Shown: positions 28,972-38,487, counted from the first letter of the stretch. The stretch: DNA of 64,000 nucleotides from Caulobacter sp. (GCA_030683005.1 JAUXMY010000031.1:89265-153264), one strand, 5' to 3'. The notes: generated by a model from the sequence alone, not told the origin. A program made the numbers and translations.

Positions 28972-29397
28972 TCAAGCGGCCAGCGCCCGGGCGTCCCGGT
29001 CGATTCGGGCCGCCATCGAGGCCAGCCCATTGGAGCGTTGCGTGGACAGCGCCTCGGCCAGGCCCAGCCGCTCGAACGCCGCCTTGATGTCGTAGGCGGC
29101 GATGTCGGAGGCCTTCCGGCCCGAAAACAGGCGCAGCAGGACCGCCACCAGACCCCGGACGATGTGGGCGTCGGAGTCGCCCCGAAAGCGGATCGTGCCG
29201 TCCGCCTGTGGCTCGGTGACCAGCCAGACCTGGCTGGCGCAGCCGCGAACCTTGTTGGCCTCGGACCGCTCCGCGTCGCTCAGAGGCTCCAGTTCCCGGC
29301 CAAGGTCGATGACATAGCGGTAGCGTTCCTCCCAGTCGCCGAGCATCTCGAACTCGGCGGACAGGTCGTCCAGGGCGGTGGCGATGGTGTCAGGCAT
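28972..29397 (-). CDS. SufE family protein
   Basis: LSAEFEMLGDWEERYRYVIDLGRELEPLSDAERSEANKVRGCASQVWLVTE. Confidence 0.95.
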   Translation of the reverse strand: MPDTIATALDDLSAEFEMLGDWEERYRYVIDLGRELEPLSDAERSEANKVRGCASQVWLVTEPQADGTIRFRGDSDAHIVRGLVAVLLRLFSGRKASDIAAYDIKAAFERLGLAEALSTQRSNGLASMAARIDRDARALAA

Positions 29398-29417
29398 CGC
29401 CCGGACTTAGGCGGCGC

Positions 29418-30203
29418 TTACGTCGCGGGCAAGGTCACGGTGACCAGGAGCCCGCCGCCGGGCGCCGGCGACAATGTCAGTGCGCCCCCCATCGCCTCCG
29501 CTGTGAGGCGGGCGATCGGCAGGCCCAGGCCCGCGCCCTGGGTCGTGCGGGTCAGCGCGTTCTCGCCCTGTTCGAAGGGATTCATCAGTCGCGGAATGTC
29601 CGCAGAGTCGATCCCCTCGCCCTGGTCCTCGATCTCGATCTTGACCCGCGCGTCTTGCCGGCGAGCCCTGACGATTACCGTTCCGCCCTCCGGGCCGTAG
29701 AAGATCGCGTTCTCGACGAGGTTCCGCAGCAGGCTCCGAAGCCCGCGGGGGTCGGCGATGACCGTCGGCAGGGCGCCGTCATTTTCGATGTGCAGACGCG
29801 CCTTGTGTCCTTCGAGATCCTCGCCGATCAGGTCGCGAACATCGTCCAGGACGTGGTCCAGCGGCTCAGGGCGCGCCTCCATGTCGATGACGCGATCCTG
29901 CAGGCGGGCGATCTCGAGGATCTGGTTGACCAGCCGGAGCAGGCGATGGCCGCTCTGGCGAACGTGCTCGGCGTACTCGCGGTACTGTGGCGCGCCCAGC
30001 GGGCCGTACAGCTCCGCGGCGATGATTTCCGAGAAGCCGATGATCGCGTTCAGCGGCGTACGCAGTTCATGGCTGACCATGCGCAGGAACTGGCGCTTGG
30101 CCTCGTCCAGGCTCGCCGCGCGGCGGGCCAGGCGTCGTTCCAGCCGGGCGGCCTCAACGGCTGCTGCGGGCGGTGATTGTGGCTGGCGGGCCGTCTTGGG
30201 CAT
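29418..30203 (-). CDS. Sensor histidine kinase (HisKA + HATPase_c), no obvious TM
   Basis: FLRMVSHELRTPLNAIIGFSEIIAAELYGPLG, LLRNLVENAIFYGPEGG, GAGLGLPIARLTAEAMGG. Confidence 0.93.
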   Translation of the reverse strand: MPKTARQPQSPPAAAVEAARLERRLARRAASLDEAKRQFLRMVSHELRTPLNAIIGFSEIIAAELYGPLGAPQYREYAEHVRQSGHRLLRLVNQILEIARLQDRVIDMEARPEPLDHVLDDVRDLIGEDLEGHKARLHIENDGALPTVIADPRGLRSLLRNLVENAIFYGPEGGTVIVRARRQDARVKIEIEDQGEGIDSADIPRLMNPFEQGENALTRTTQGAGLGLPIARLTAEAMGGALTLSPAPGGGLLVTVTLPAT

Positions 30204-30391
30204 GGACGGCTGGGCCTCAAGCTGGACTACAGGCTGGCGACTATAGGCAAACGTGCTTACATTTCTGTTTCCCGTATGGATTTTTCCGTCCACAGGCCGG
30301 GCGGCGAACTCCACGGCTTCGCATCGCCCGGAGCGCGAGCGGTCTGGAGCCCACATCCTGTCCCGTCTAAGGTCTGAGCGAGGCCCGGAAC

Positions 30392-32119
30392 ATGGGCGAG
30401 GGGACGGACAAACCAGTGGGCGATAGCGCGACCGACGCAGCCGGCGCCGACGACGTCACCTCGGCGCCGATCACGGAGGCCATCCGCGCCATCCGGCTGT
30501 GGTCGGGGGGCTGGCTGGCGGCGACCGTGGCGACTGCCGCGGGGCTGGCCATCGCCTATCCCGGGCAGCTGTGGCCTATGCTGCCGGCCCTGCTGGCCGG
30601 CGCCGTTCCGGCCGCCGCCGGCCTCCTGCCCGGCCTTGTCGAGACGGAACAACGACGCGGATTGATGCTCGTACTCTGGGGCGTCATGGGCGGCCTGGCC
30701 TGCGGTCTCGCCGGCGGCGTGGCCGGTCCGCTCGCGGTCTGGTGCCTGGCGCCGGTCGCGGCCGCCTCGGCGTATGGCGGCGGACGCCGCATGGCCGAGG
30801 GCGCCGCCCTCTCCTTTATCGCCGCAACGGTTGCCGCCCTGGCCGGCTTGTCCGGGGTCTCCGCGTCGCCGCCGGCCGGACCGCCGGCCTACTGGGCCGG
30901 GCTGCTGGCGCTGGCGACGACGGGCCTCGGCCTCGGGGCAGGCCTGATCATGGCGGAACGCCGCCGGGTGCGGCGCGAATCGCGCCGCGACGACGAGGTC
31001 GAACGCCTGCGCGCCGTCCTCGACGAGCAGCCCTGGCTTGTCCTTTCCCTGTTCCCGCACGGCCGCGTCCGCGCCCTTCACGGCACCGCTCCGGAGGGTG
31101 TCTCGACCGATGCGATATCGGCAGGCGGTCTGGCCGCCGCCGCCCAGGCCGGGCCTGACCGCGCCGCCATCGCCGAGGCTCTGCGCGCCGCAGCGTCCGA
31201 AGGATGGGCCGAAGTCGGGTTCGCGCCCGCCGGGGCCATGGATCGTTGGGCTTCCGTCGCCATCCGTCGCGTCGAGGAGAACCTGCTGCTGGCGGTGATG
31301 CGCGACGCGACCGCCGAGCGGGCGCGGGAGTCCGCTCTCGACCAGGCGCGCCAGGACGCCGAGGCGCTGGCGGCGGGCAAGTCGCGGTTCCTGGCCAACA
31401 TGAGCCATGAGCTGCGGACGCCGCTCAACGCCATCATGGGGTTCTCGGACATCATGCGCGCCCGCATGTTTGGCCCGCTGCCGGAGAAGTACGGCGAGTA
31501 CGGCGAGATGATCCACGAGTCCGGCCAGCACCTGCTCGACCTGATCAACGATGTGCTCGACATGTCCAAGATCGAGGCCGAGCGTTTCCAGCTGTCGATC
31601 GAGCGGTTCGACGCCCGTGAGGCGGTCTCCGCCTCGCTGCGGCTGATGCGGCTGCAGGCCGACGGCGCGGGCGTGAAGCTGCGAGGCGTATTGCCGGCTG
31701 AAATGCTGGAGGTCGACGCCGACCGCCGGGCCATCAAGCAGATCGTGCTGAACCTGGTGTCCAACGCCCTGAAGTTCACGCCCAAGGGCGGGTCGGTGAC
31801 AGTCACCGCGCAAGGCTTCGACCGCGACTTTGAACTGGTCGTGGCCGACACCGGCGTCGGCATCTCGCGCGAGGATCTCGACCGTCTGGGACGACCCTAC
31901 GAGCAGGCCGGCGACAACACCCGCCGACAGATGGGCACCGGCCTTGGCCTGTCGCTGGTGCGCTCGTTCGCCGAGCTGCACGGCGGGGAAATGCTCATCG
32001 AGAGCACGCTGGGCGAAGGCACGACAGTGACCGTGCGCCTGCCCGTGGCCGCCGTGCGCGGTCGCGACGCCGCTCTTCCGGCGGGCGACAATGTCATCGC
32101 GTTCAATCCGCTGCGCTGA
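30392..32119 (+). CDS. Membrane sensor histidine kinase (DivJ/PleC-like kinase core)
   Basis: N-terminal multi-TM region; FLANMSHELRTPLNAIMGFSDIMRARMFGPLPEKYGEYGEMIHESGQHLLDLINDVLDMSKIEAERF; GTGLGLSLVRSFAELHGG. Confidence 0.93.
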   Translation: MGEGTDKPVGDSATDAAGADDVTSAPITEAIRAIRLWSGGWLAATVATAAGLAIAYPGQLWPMLPALLAGAVPAAAGLLPGLVETEQRRGLMLVLWGVMGGLACGLAGGVAGPLAVWCLAPVAAASAYGGGRRMAEGAALSFIAATVAALAGLSGVSASPPAGPPAYWAGLLALATTGLGLGAGLIMAERRRVRRESRRDDEVERLRAVLDEQPWLVLSLFPHGRVRALHGTAPEGVSTDAISAGGLAAAAQAGPDRAAIAEALRAAASEGWAEVGFAPAGAMDRWASVAIRRVEENLLLAVMRDATAERARESALDQARQDAEALAAGKSRFLANMSHELRTPLNAIMGFSDIMRARMFGPLPEKYGEYGEMIHESGQHLLDLINDVLDMSKIEAERFQLSIERFDAREAVSASLRLMRLQADGAGVKLRGVLPAEMLEVDADRRAIKQIVLNLVSNALKFTPKGGSVTVTAQGFDRDFELVVADTGVGISREDLDRLGRPYEQAGDNTRRQMGTGLGLSLVRSFAELHGGEMLIESTLGEGTTVTVRLPVAAVRGRDAALPAGDNVIAFNPLR

Positions 32120-33046
32120 TCAGCGCGGCCCGATCTGCAGGAAGGCCCGGCCGGCCGCGAAGTCGCCGACTTCCACATAGGCCCGCCGGACCTGATCGCC
32201 CCCGGATCCTGCGAACACGAACTCGACGGCCACGGCCTCGCGCGGATCGAGCCTGTCCAGGGCGTCGGCCGCCCGCATGGGAAAGCGGAACAGGATCGCC
32301 GATTTCGCGCCGGTCGGCCGCAGCCGCTCGGACGCTGTGCTGCGCGCCTCGGCCGCGAACGCCCGGGTGGCCTGGGGCGGCGGCGTGCGGCCGGCCAGCG
32401 GGATGCGACCCTTGGCCCCGGACCTGCGCCGGTCGAGGTAGGGCTGCGCGGCCCGGGCGGGGTCCCTCATGACTAGTCGCGCGGCATAGGGCGTCCGGCC
32501 GTCCGAAAAGCTGACCGCCGCCAGAAGCGCGCCGGGCGTTTCCTCGCCGCCGAAGCCGAAGACCATGCGGTCGTGGCCGAAGGCGGAGGTCTGCGACAGG
32601 CGCCACATGGGCCCCAGGCGGGTGACGGTGCGATCACCGCGCCAGTCGGCAAAGTCGCCCGGCCAGGTCATCCGTGTGAGCTGGGCATAGCCCTTGAAGG
32701 CCGTCCGCACCCGGGTCGCGGCGGTGGCGATGTCGGCGGAGTCACAGACGGCCGCCGAGGCCCGGCCGCGGGCGCGGCGTTCGACCGAGGCGAGGCTTTC
32801 CTGGGCCACGCCCGACCGCAGCGCAGCGCCGCGCGCCTGGGCCGCCGCCGACTTCAGCGCCGCCCCGACCGCCGGCTCGAACAGGCCGCAGCGGTCGTCG
32901 ACCGCCGACATCAGGGTGCGCTCGTAGTAGAGGTCCGCCGCGCCCGCCGCGAGGGCAGAACCTGCGACGACCAGCGCCGCCAGGGCTGCGGCGGAAGCCG
33001 TCCATCGGCCCGCCCTTGCGGTCGCTCGCACGCGCGGGCTCGTCAT
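32120..33046 (-). CDS. Hypothetical exported/membrane-anchored protein
   Basis: MTSPRVRATARAGRWTASAAALAALVVAGSALAAGAADLYYERTLMSAVDDRCGLFEPAVGAAL...; N-terminal hydrophobic segment. Confidence 0.75.
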   Translation of the reverse strand: MTSPRVRATARAGRWTASAAALAALVVAGSALAAGAADLYYERTLMSAVDDRCGLFEPAVGAALKSAAAQARGAALRSGVAQESLASVERRARGRASAAVCDSADIATAATRVRTAFKGYAQLTRMTWPGDFADWRGDRTVTRLGPMWRLSQTSAFGHDRMVFGFGGEETPGALLAAVSFSDGRTPYAARLVMRDPARAAQPYLDRRRSGAKGRIPLAGRTPPPQATRAFAAEARSTASERLRPTGAKSAILFRFPMRAADALDRLDPREAVAVEFVFAGSGGDQVRRAYVEVGDFAAGRAFLQIGPR

Positions 33047-33166
33047 GAAGGGCTTTCTCGCTTGTCGGGACTGGAGGTTGCGATCCTGGCACATGCGGGT
33101 TGCGGTTCGGTTAGCGCGGCGCCTTGTCCGTTCCCGCGCGCCCCGGGGAGGGCTAGAAGGTCGCCC

Positions 33167-33499
33167 ATGCTTCTTTCGAGCGATATCTGGGTCGGGGCTC
33201 TGATCCGCCGGGCCGAACTGGGCGGCGCCTTCGCGGCCGTGGCGCGCAAGGGCGATCCGCGCGCCGGGGCCGTGCTGGTCAAGGCCGTCAACCGGCGCGC
33301 GGGCACGGCGACTCTCTACAGCGAGGCCACCCGCGGCGACGGCGAACGGGTCTGGATGCAGCCGGTGAAGTCCGACGCCGAGCCGGAGCTGGACGCCTAT
33401 ATCGCGCGGGCGGTGCGGATCGACCCCGATCTGTGGGTCGTGGAAATCGAAGACGCCGAAGGCCGGCACTTCCTGGTCGAGGCCGTCGAGCCGTCCTGA
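33167..33499 (+). CDS. DUF1491 family protein
   Basis: MLLSSDIWVGALIRRAELGGAFAAVARKGDPRAGAVLVKAVNRRAGTATLYSEATRGDGERVWM. Confidence 0.88.
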   Translation: MLLSSDIWVGALIRRAELGGAFAAVARKGDPRAGAVLVKAVNRRAGTATLYSEATRGDGERVWMQPVKSDAEPELDAYIARAVRIDPDLWVVEIEDAEGRHFLVEAVEPS

Positions 33500-33593
33500 A
33501 CCGGGCGCGCGCGCGTTAACCCCGTTCCTACACCGAACCGAAAGCGCTCTGCGCCACTGTGGCGGTCGAAACCTCCCCGGCAGCAGTACGCCC

Positions 33594-33974
33594 ATGCTCT
33601 TTCTGATGAACGAGGTCGTTCTGAACCTCGACGCCCTCGAACTGACGCCGCCCGTGGCGGCGCGCCGGTTCGCCAAACTGACCTGGCCGTTCGTGACCCA
33701 ACTCGGCGCGGAGATGTTCTCCGAGGAGCCGCTGCTGCACCGCGTGGCGCCGGACCGCGCCATGCGGCTGGCCGCCCTGATCGTCGCCAAGCAGCCGCAG
33801 ATCAACGCCGCGCTGTTCGTCACCCCGGTCCGGGGATGCCCCGTGGATCAGGTGCAGTCGCGTTTCTGCTCGATCGGATTCGAGGTCATGGGTCTGCTCT
33901 ATGAGCGGCAAAGGCAGGGCGTCCTGACCACGCTCGAGGCGGACCGCCAGGTCTGGCGTCGTCTGGCGGCCTGA
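33594..33974 (+). CDS. Hypothetical protein (126 aa)
   Basis: Compact ORF MLFLMNEVVLNLDALELTPPVAARRFAKLTWPFVTQLGAEMFSEEPLLHRVAPDRAMRLAALIVAKQPQINAALFV; no recognised family. Confidence 0.65.
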   Translation: MLFLMNEVVLNLDALELTPPVAARRFAKLTWPFVTQLGAEMFSEEPLLHRVAPDRAMRLAALIVAKQPQINAALFVTPVRGCPVDQVQSRFCSIGFEVMGLLYERQRQGVLTTLEADRQVWRRLAA

Positions 33975-34052
33975 GGGCTTTACCGAAAGGCGAGCGATAC
34001 CCTAGGGTGCTCCCCGGTTGAGGCGCGTGCGCCGACGGGGGATAGATAGACG

Positions 34053-35609
34053 ATGCTGGTACGAACCCGGCTTCTGGCGGCCCTGGCGGCCGTGGCGGCG
34101 CTGCTGGCGCCGGGACTGGCGCAGGCCAAGTGGCTGAAAGCGGAGACGCCGCGCTTCATTCTCTACAGCAACGGCAGCGAGCAGACCCTGCGCGAGTACG
34201 CGGTCAAGCTGGAGGACTTCGACACGCTGCTGCGGGTGTTTTTCGCGCTCAATCCCGACGGCGTCCCCGCCCGCAAGCTCGAGATGTATCTGGTGGCCGA
34301 CAGTGTCGACATTCGCCGACTCGCGCCCGGCGCTTCCGACTCGCTGGCCGGCTTCTACAGCGCCTCGTCCCACGCGATCTTCTTCATCGGCAAGCGTGGC
34401 CACGGCAAGGGCGACGAGGATGACACCATCCTGCACGAGTACGCCCACCATTTCATGATGCAGTATCTGGCCGGCAAGTACCCTGGGTGGCTGATCGAGG
34501 GTTTCGCCGAGTACTACATGACGGCCAAACTCAAGACGGGCAGCTTCGAGATCGGCGGCTACAACACCGGGCGCGCCTACCAGCTGATGAGCCGCCCGTG
34601 GACGCCGACCGAGGTGGTTCTGAGCAAGCGGACAAACGAGCTCAAGGGCGACCAGGTGTTCGGCTACTACGCCCAGTCCTGGCTGATGACCCACTACATG
34701 CTGTCGGACCCCGAGCGGCGAAAGCAGCTGTTTACCTACGTTCGACTGCTCGGCCAGGGCAAGGAGTCCATCCCCGCCTGGACGGAGTCCACCGGCGAAA
34801 GTCTCGAGTCGCTCGACGCCAGGCTGAAGGTCTACATGCGCAAGGGCATGCCTTCCACGCGGTTCACCCGCGCCAGCTACAAGCCGGCGACCGTCGCCGT
34901 TTTGACGATGCCGAAGTCGGCTGATGATTTCCTGCTTGAAAGCGTACGCGCCCAGCTCACCGGCTGCGGCGCCGATCGCGAAGCGCCGAACATCGACGAC
35001 GGGAGCGACGAGGAGGCGACCCGGGAAGCCGAGAAGGAGGCCAGGGAGGAGATGGCGTTTCTCGAGCGGATCCGCACCCGCGCAGCCCTCTACCCGGACG
35101 ACGGGCTGGCCCAGCGCACGCTCGCCTGCCTGGAGCTGGAGGACGGCGACAAGGCCGTCGGGCTGGCCATTCTCGACCGTCTGATCGCCGCCGACCCGCA
35201 GGACGCCGCCAGCCTGCGGCTCAAGGCCCAGAGCCTGCTCGCCCAGGCGAGGGACGCCGCTGATCCCGCCCTCCAGCGCAAGTTGATGAATGACGCCGGC
35301 CGCCTGCTGCTCAAGGCCAACGCAGCCGAACCGAACGACTATCGCACCCTCCTCAACTACGCCCGCAGCCGCCTGGGCGAGCCCGATTATCCCAACGACA
35401 ACATCCTCGATGTCCTTGGCAATGCCGCTGTCCTGGCCCCGCAGGTCGATGACGTCAGCATAGAGACGGCCCGCGCCCTGATGATGCGGCGCCGGTGGGA
35501 CGAGGCCGAGAAGCTGCTCACCCCGGTCGCCAACAATCCGCACGGCAAGGCCGGCGCCGCGATCGCCCGGACGATGCTGGCCGAGATCGAGCGCAAGCGG
35601 AACAGGTGA
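34053..35609 (+). CDS. DUF1570-like exported putative metallopeptidase with C-terminal TPR-like repeats
   Basis: Signal peptide; HEYAHHFMMQYLAGKYPGWLIEGFAEYYMT (HExxH...E gluzincin-like); helical repeats in C-terminal half. Confidence 0.8.
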   Translation: MLVRTRLLAALAAVAALLAPGLAQAKWLKAETPRFILYSNGSEQTLREYAVKLEDFDTLLRVFFALNPDGVPARKLEMYLVADSVDIRRLAPGASDSLAGFYSASSHAIFFIGKRGHGKGDEDDTILHEYAHHFMMQYLAGKYPGWLIEGFAEYYMTAKLKTGSFEIGGYNTGRAYQLMSRPWTPTEVVLSKRTNELKGDQVFGYYAQSWLMTHYMLSDPERRKQLFTYVRLLGQGKESIPAWTESTGESLESLDARLKVYMRKGMPSTRFTRASYKPATVAVLTMPKSADDFLLESVRAQLTGCGADREAPNIDDGSDEEATREAEKEAREEMAFLERIRTRAALYPDDGLAQRTLACLELEDGDKAVGLAILDRLIAADPQDAASLRLKAQSLLAQARDAADPALQRKLMNDAGRLLLKANAAEPNDYRTLLNYARSRLGEPDYPNDNILDVLGNAAVLAPQVDDVSIETARALMMRRRWDEAEKLLTPVANNPHGKAGAAIARTMLAEIERKRNR

Positions 35610-35653
35610 CGCCGCCGCGTGACAAACCGCGGCGGGACCGCTAACCCGCCGCC

Positions 35654-37264
35654 ATGTCCTCCAACACCGCTCTCGAAGCCGCGCGCCGGCGCACCTTCGC
35701 CATCATCAGCCACCCTGACGCCGGCAAGACGACCCTGACCGAGAACCTGCTGCTGGCCGGCGGGGCGATCCGGGCGGCCGGGGCGGTGCGGGCGCGGGGC
35801 GAGAACCGTCGCACCCGCTCGGACTGGATGAAGATCGAGCGCGAGCGCGGCATCTCCGTCTCGGCGTCGGTGATGACGTTCGACCACGACGGCCTGATGT
35901 TCAACCTGCTCGACACCCCGGGCCACGAGGACTTCTCGGAAGACACCTACCGCACCCTGACCGCCGCCGACGCCGCCGTCATGGTGCTGGACGCCGCCAA
36001 GGGCATCGAGCCGCAGACCCTGAAGCTGTTCGAGGTCTGCCGTCTGCGCGACATCCCGATCATCACCTTCATCAACAAGATGGACCGGGAGGCGCTGGAC
36101 CCGTTCGCGCTGCTCGATGAGATCTCCAGCAAGCTGCAGCTGGACGTCGCGCCGCTCTACTGGCCGGCCGGCTCGGGCGGACGGTTCAAGGGCATGATGG
36201 ACCTGAGGTCCCAGAAGTTCATCCCGTTCAGCAAGAACCGTGACGAGGGCCACCCCGCCCAGGTCGCCTTCAACTCCAACGCCATCTCGACCTTTCTCGA
36301 CCCGGACGAACAGGGCGAGCTGGAGGAGGCCTCGATGCTGGTCCAGGAGGCGTCCAAGCCGTTCGATCCGCAGGCCTTCCTCGAGGGCCACATGACGCCG
36401 GTGGTCTACGGTTCGGCCCTCCGCCACTTCGGGGTCGACCAGCTGCTGGCCAGCCTGGCCGCCTACGCCCCGCCGCCGCGCGCGCGGGCCGCCCAGCGGT
36501 CGGGCGCCGACACCCATGTCGCGCCGGGCGACCCGGAGGTCACCGGCTTCGTGTTCAAGGTCCAGGCGAACATGGACCCCAACCACCGCGACCGGATCGC
36601 CTTCTTCAAGCTGACCAGCGGCAAGTTCACCCGCGGCATGAAGCTGAAGACCTTCTCGACCGGCGTGCGCGGCGAGACGCCGTCCAAGCAGATGAGCGTC
36701 AACGCCCCGATCATGTTCTTTGCCTCCGACCGTGAGCTGGCGGAAGAGGCCTATGCCGGCGACGTCATCGGCATTCCCAACCACGGCGTGCTGCGGGTCG
36801 GCGAGAGCCTGTCGGAGACCGGCATCGTCCGCTTCGCCGGCCTGCCCAACTTCGCGCCGGAAATCCTGCAGCGGGTGCGGGTCAAGGATCCCCTCAAGGC
36901 CAAGCACCTGAAGAAGGCGCTGGAAGGCCTGGCGGAGGAGGGTGTCACCCAGCTGTTCCGGCCGACCATCGGCTCGGATTTCGTGGTCGGCGCCGTGGGC
37001 CAGCTGCAGTTCGAGGTCATGGCCGACCGGCTGGCGGGCGAATATCAGCTGGACGTGATCTTCGAGGCCTCGCCCTACGCCGAGGCCCGCTGGCTGGTCG
37101 GCAAGCCCGCCGACATCGAGGACTTCACCTCCAAACACCGCACCGCCATCGCCGAGGACATCGACGCCGCCCCGGTGTTCATGGCCAAGTCGTCCTGGGA
37201 AGTCGGCTACGTCAGCGAGCGCTACCCCAACGTCCAGTTCCAGCGGACGAAGGAGCGGGGGTAG
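35654..37264 (+). CDS. prfC: Peptide chain release factor 3
   Basis: FAIISHPDAGKTTLTENLLLAGGAIRAAGAVRARGENRRTRSDWMKIERERGISVSASVMTF, DTPGHEDFSEDTYRTLTAADAAVMVLDAAKGIE, ITFINKMDRE. Confidence 0.97.
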   Translation: MSSNTALEAARRRTFAIISHPDAGKTTLTENLLLAGGAIRAAGAVRARGENRRTRSDWMKIERERGISVSASVMTFDHDGLMFNLLDTPGHEDFSEDTYRTLTAADAAVMVLDAAKGIEPQTLKLFEVCRLRDIPIITFINKMDREALDPFALLDEISSKLQLDVAPLYWPAGSGGRFKGMMDLRSQKFIPFSKNRDEGHPAQVAFNSNAISTFLDPDEQGELEEASMLVQEASKPFDPQAFLEGHMTPVVYGSALRHFGVDQLLASLAAYAPPPRARAAQRSGADTHVAPGDPEVTGFVFKVQANMDPNHRDRIAFFKLTSGKFTRGMKLKTFSTGVRGETPSKQMSVNAPIMFFASDRELAEEAYAGDVIGIPNHGVLRVGESLSETGIVRFAGLPNFAPEILQRVRVKDPLKAKHLKKALEGLAEEGVTQLFRPTIGSDFVVGAVGQLQFEVMADRLAGEYQLDVIFEASPYAEARWLVGKPADIEDFTSKHRTAIAEDIDAAPVFMAKSSWEVGYVSERYPNVQFQRTKERG

Positions 37265-37268
37265 GGGG

Positions 37269-37376
37269 CGTGCGTCCTTCGACACGCCGCTTCGCGGCTG
37301 CTCAGGATGACGTCGTCTAACGGCTATTCACCCACGTCATCCTGAGCAGGCCCGAAGGGCCGTGTCGAAGGACGCA
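37269..37376. repeat. Dispersed inverted-repeat element, copy 2
   Basis: CGTGCGTCCTTCGACACG...GCTGCTCAGGATGACGT...ACGTCATCCTGAGCAGGC...CGTGTCGAAGGACGCA. Confidence 0.9.
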
Positions 37377-37382
37377 AAGATC

Positions 37383-37700
37383 CTACCGGCTGGCGACCTG
37401 GGCGTAGCCGAGGTCGGTCATCCTGCGCAGCTTCACGAACTCGGAGGGGGTGATGCAGCGGGGCGTCGCCCAGGCCTGACCGTCGCCGCGGCTGTCGACG
37501 ACGTCCCGGGCGGTCACGAACTCGACGCTGCCGTACTGGCGCCTGAACGCGCGGCGCGAGGCCTCGTCCCGATTGCAGACCACCAGCGGCTTGGCGGCGG
37601 TCGCCTGGGTGGCGCTGGCGTCGACCAGGTCGCCGATGGCGGCGGGTTCGCTGGCAAGCAGGCTGAGGGCGACGATGGCTCCGGCGAGAACGATGGACAT
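37383..37700 (-). CDS. Hypothetical exported protein (105 aa)
   Basis: Signal-peptide-like N-terminus MSIVLAGAIVALSLLASEPA; start uncertain. Confidence 0.6.
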   Translation of the reverse strand: MSIVLAGAIVALSLLASEPAAIGDLVDASATQATAAKPLVVCNRDEASRRAFRRQYGSVEFVTARDVVDSRGDGQAWATPRCITPSEFVKLRRMTDLGYAQVASR

Positions 37701-38047
37701 GGCTTGTTTTTCACCTCCCTGGCCCGATGACTCCCGGGCTCTGGAGGGACGGTAGGCGCCGTTCGGCAGGTGTGTGAAGCTTTTTTGACAGCCTGTGGAT
37801 AACCGTCCGTGATTTTCTCTGAAGTTCTCCGTGGGCGGACTAAAATTTTCCGGTCGAACGGCCCCTATCCGTATCCGAACCGGGGCTTTCGGCGGCCGCG
37901 GGCGACGAAATCCGACGTCGGAGGCTCGTTCCGCGGCTTGCGCGACTCGCTAGGCGGGCCGGGTGGCAATGCGGACATCCCCCTTTTCAGGCGTCGGAGG
38001 GGCCGCCGCTCGAGATGATGCTGACGTCGTCCGCTGGAGACACCGTC

Positions 38048-38395
38048 ATGTCGATACTCGCGACCCTGTTGTTTGCCGCCTTGACCGCCGCCGCACCGGG
38101 AGGCCCGCCGCCCTGGCCGGAGAGCCTGAAGTGCGCCGCCCACGTGCAGGCCTGGGCCGAGCTCGGCAAGGAGGCCAACGGAGGCATGCCGGAGGAAAGG
38201 TCCCTCGACGCCGCCATCTTCTGGTCGATGGCGGCCATGGAAGCAGCGCGGAGGGACAAGGTCGAATCCGCCGCTGTTGCGGAGGCCGCCCAGAAGACCG
38301 AGCGGGCGAGGGTCAAGCCGCTGCTGGCGGCGAAGGACCCGGCGGCCGAGGCGGTGCTGGCGGCGTGCGTGGAGCAGGTCCCGCCGATCAGGTGA
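38048..38395 (+). CDS. Hypothetical exported protein
   Basis: MSILATLLFAALTAAAPGGPPPWPESLKCAAHVQAWAELGKEANGGMPEERSLDAAIFWSMAAMEAAR. Confidence 0.6.
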   Translation: MSILATLLFAALTAAAPGGPPPWPESLKCAAHVQAWAELGKEANGGMPEERSLDAAIFWSMAAMEAARRDKVESAAVAEAAQKTERARVKPLLAAKDPAAEAVLAACVEQVPPIR

Positions 38396-38454
38396 GGCGC
38401 CGGTTCGCGCTGTCTCGTCAGTAGCGCACCTAAGGCCCGGAAATTGTGGGTCTA

Positions 38455-38487
38455 TTAACCATGTTGCTCACGTTAACCACTTGTTAA
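38455..38487 (+). promoter_or_regulatory. Candidate CtrA binding region: TTAACCAT half-site plus TTAA-N7-TTAA
   Basis: TTAACCATGTTGCTCACGTTAACCACTTGTTAA; TTAA at 38455, 38473 and 38484, the last two separated by exactly 7 nt. Confidence 0.6.

Noticed and set aside
35387-37285. 632-aa minus ORF
   Set aside because: Antisense to prfC.
37794-37802. Chromosomal replication origin
   Set aside because: Only a single exact DnaA box, no dnaA/hemE/parAB neighbours and no AT-rich unwinding region of adequate size.
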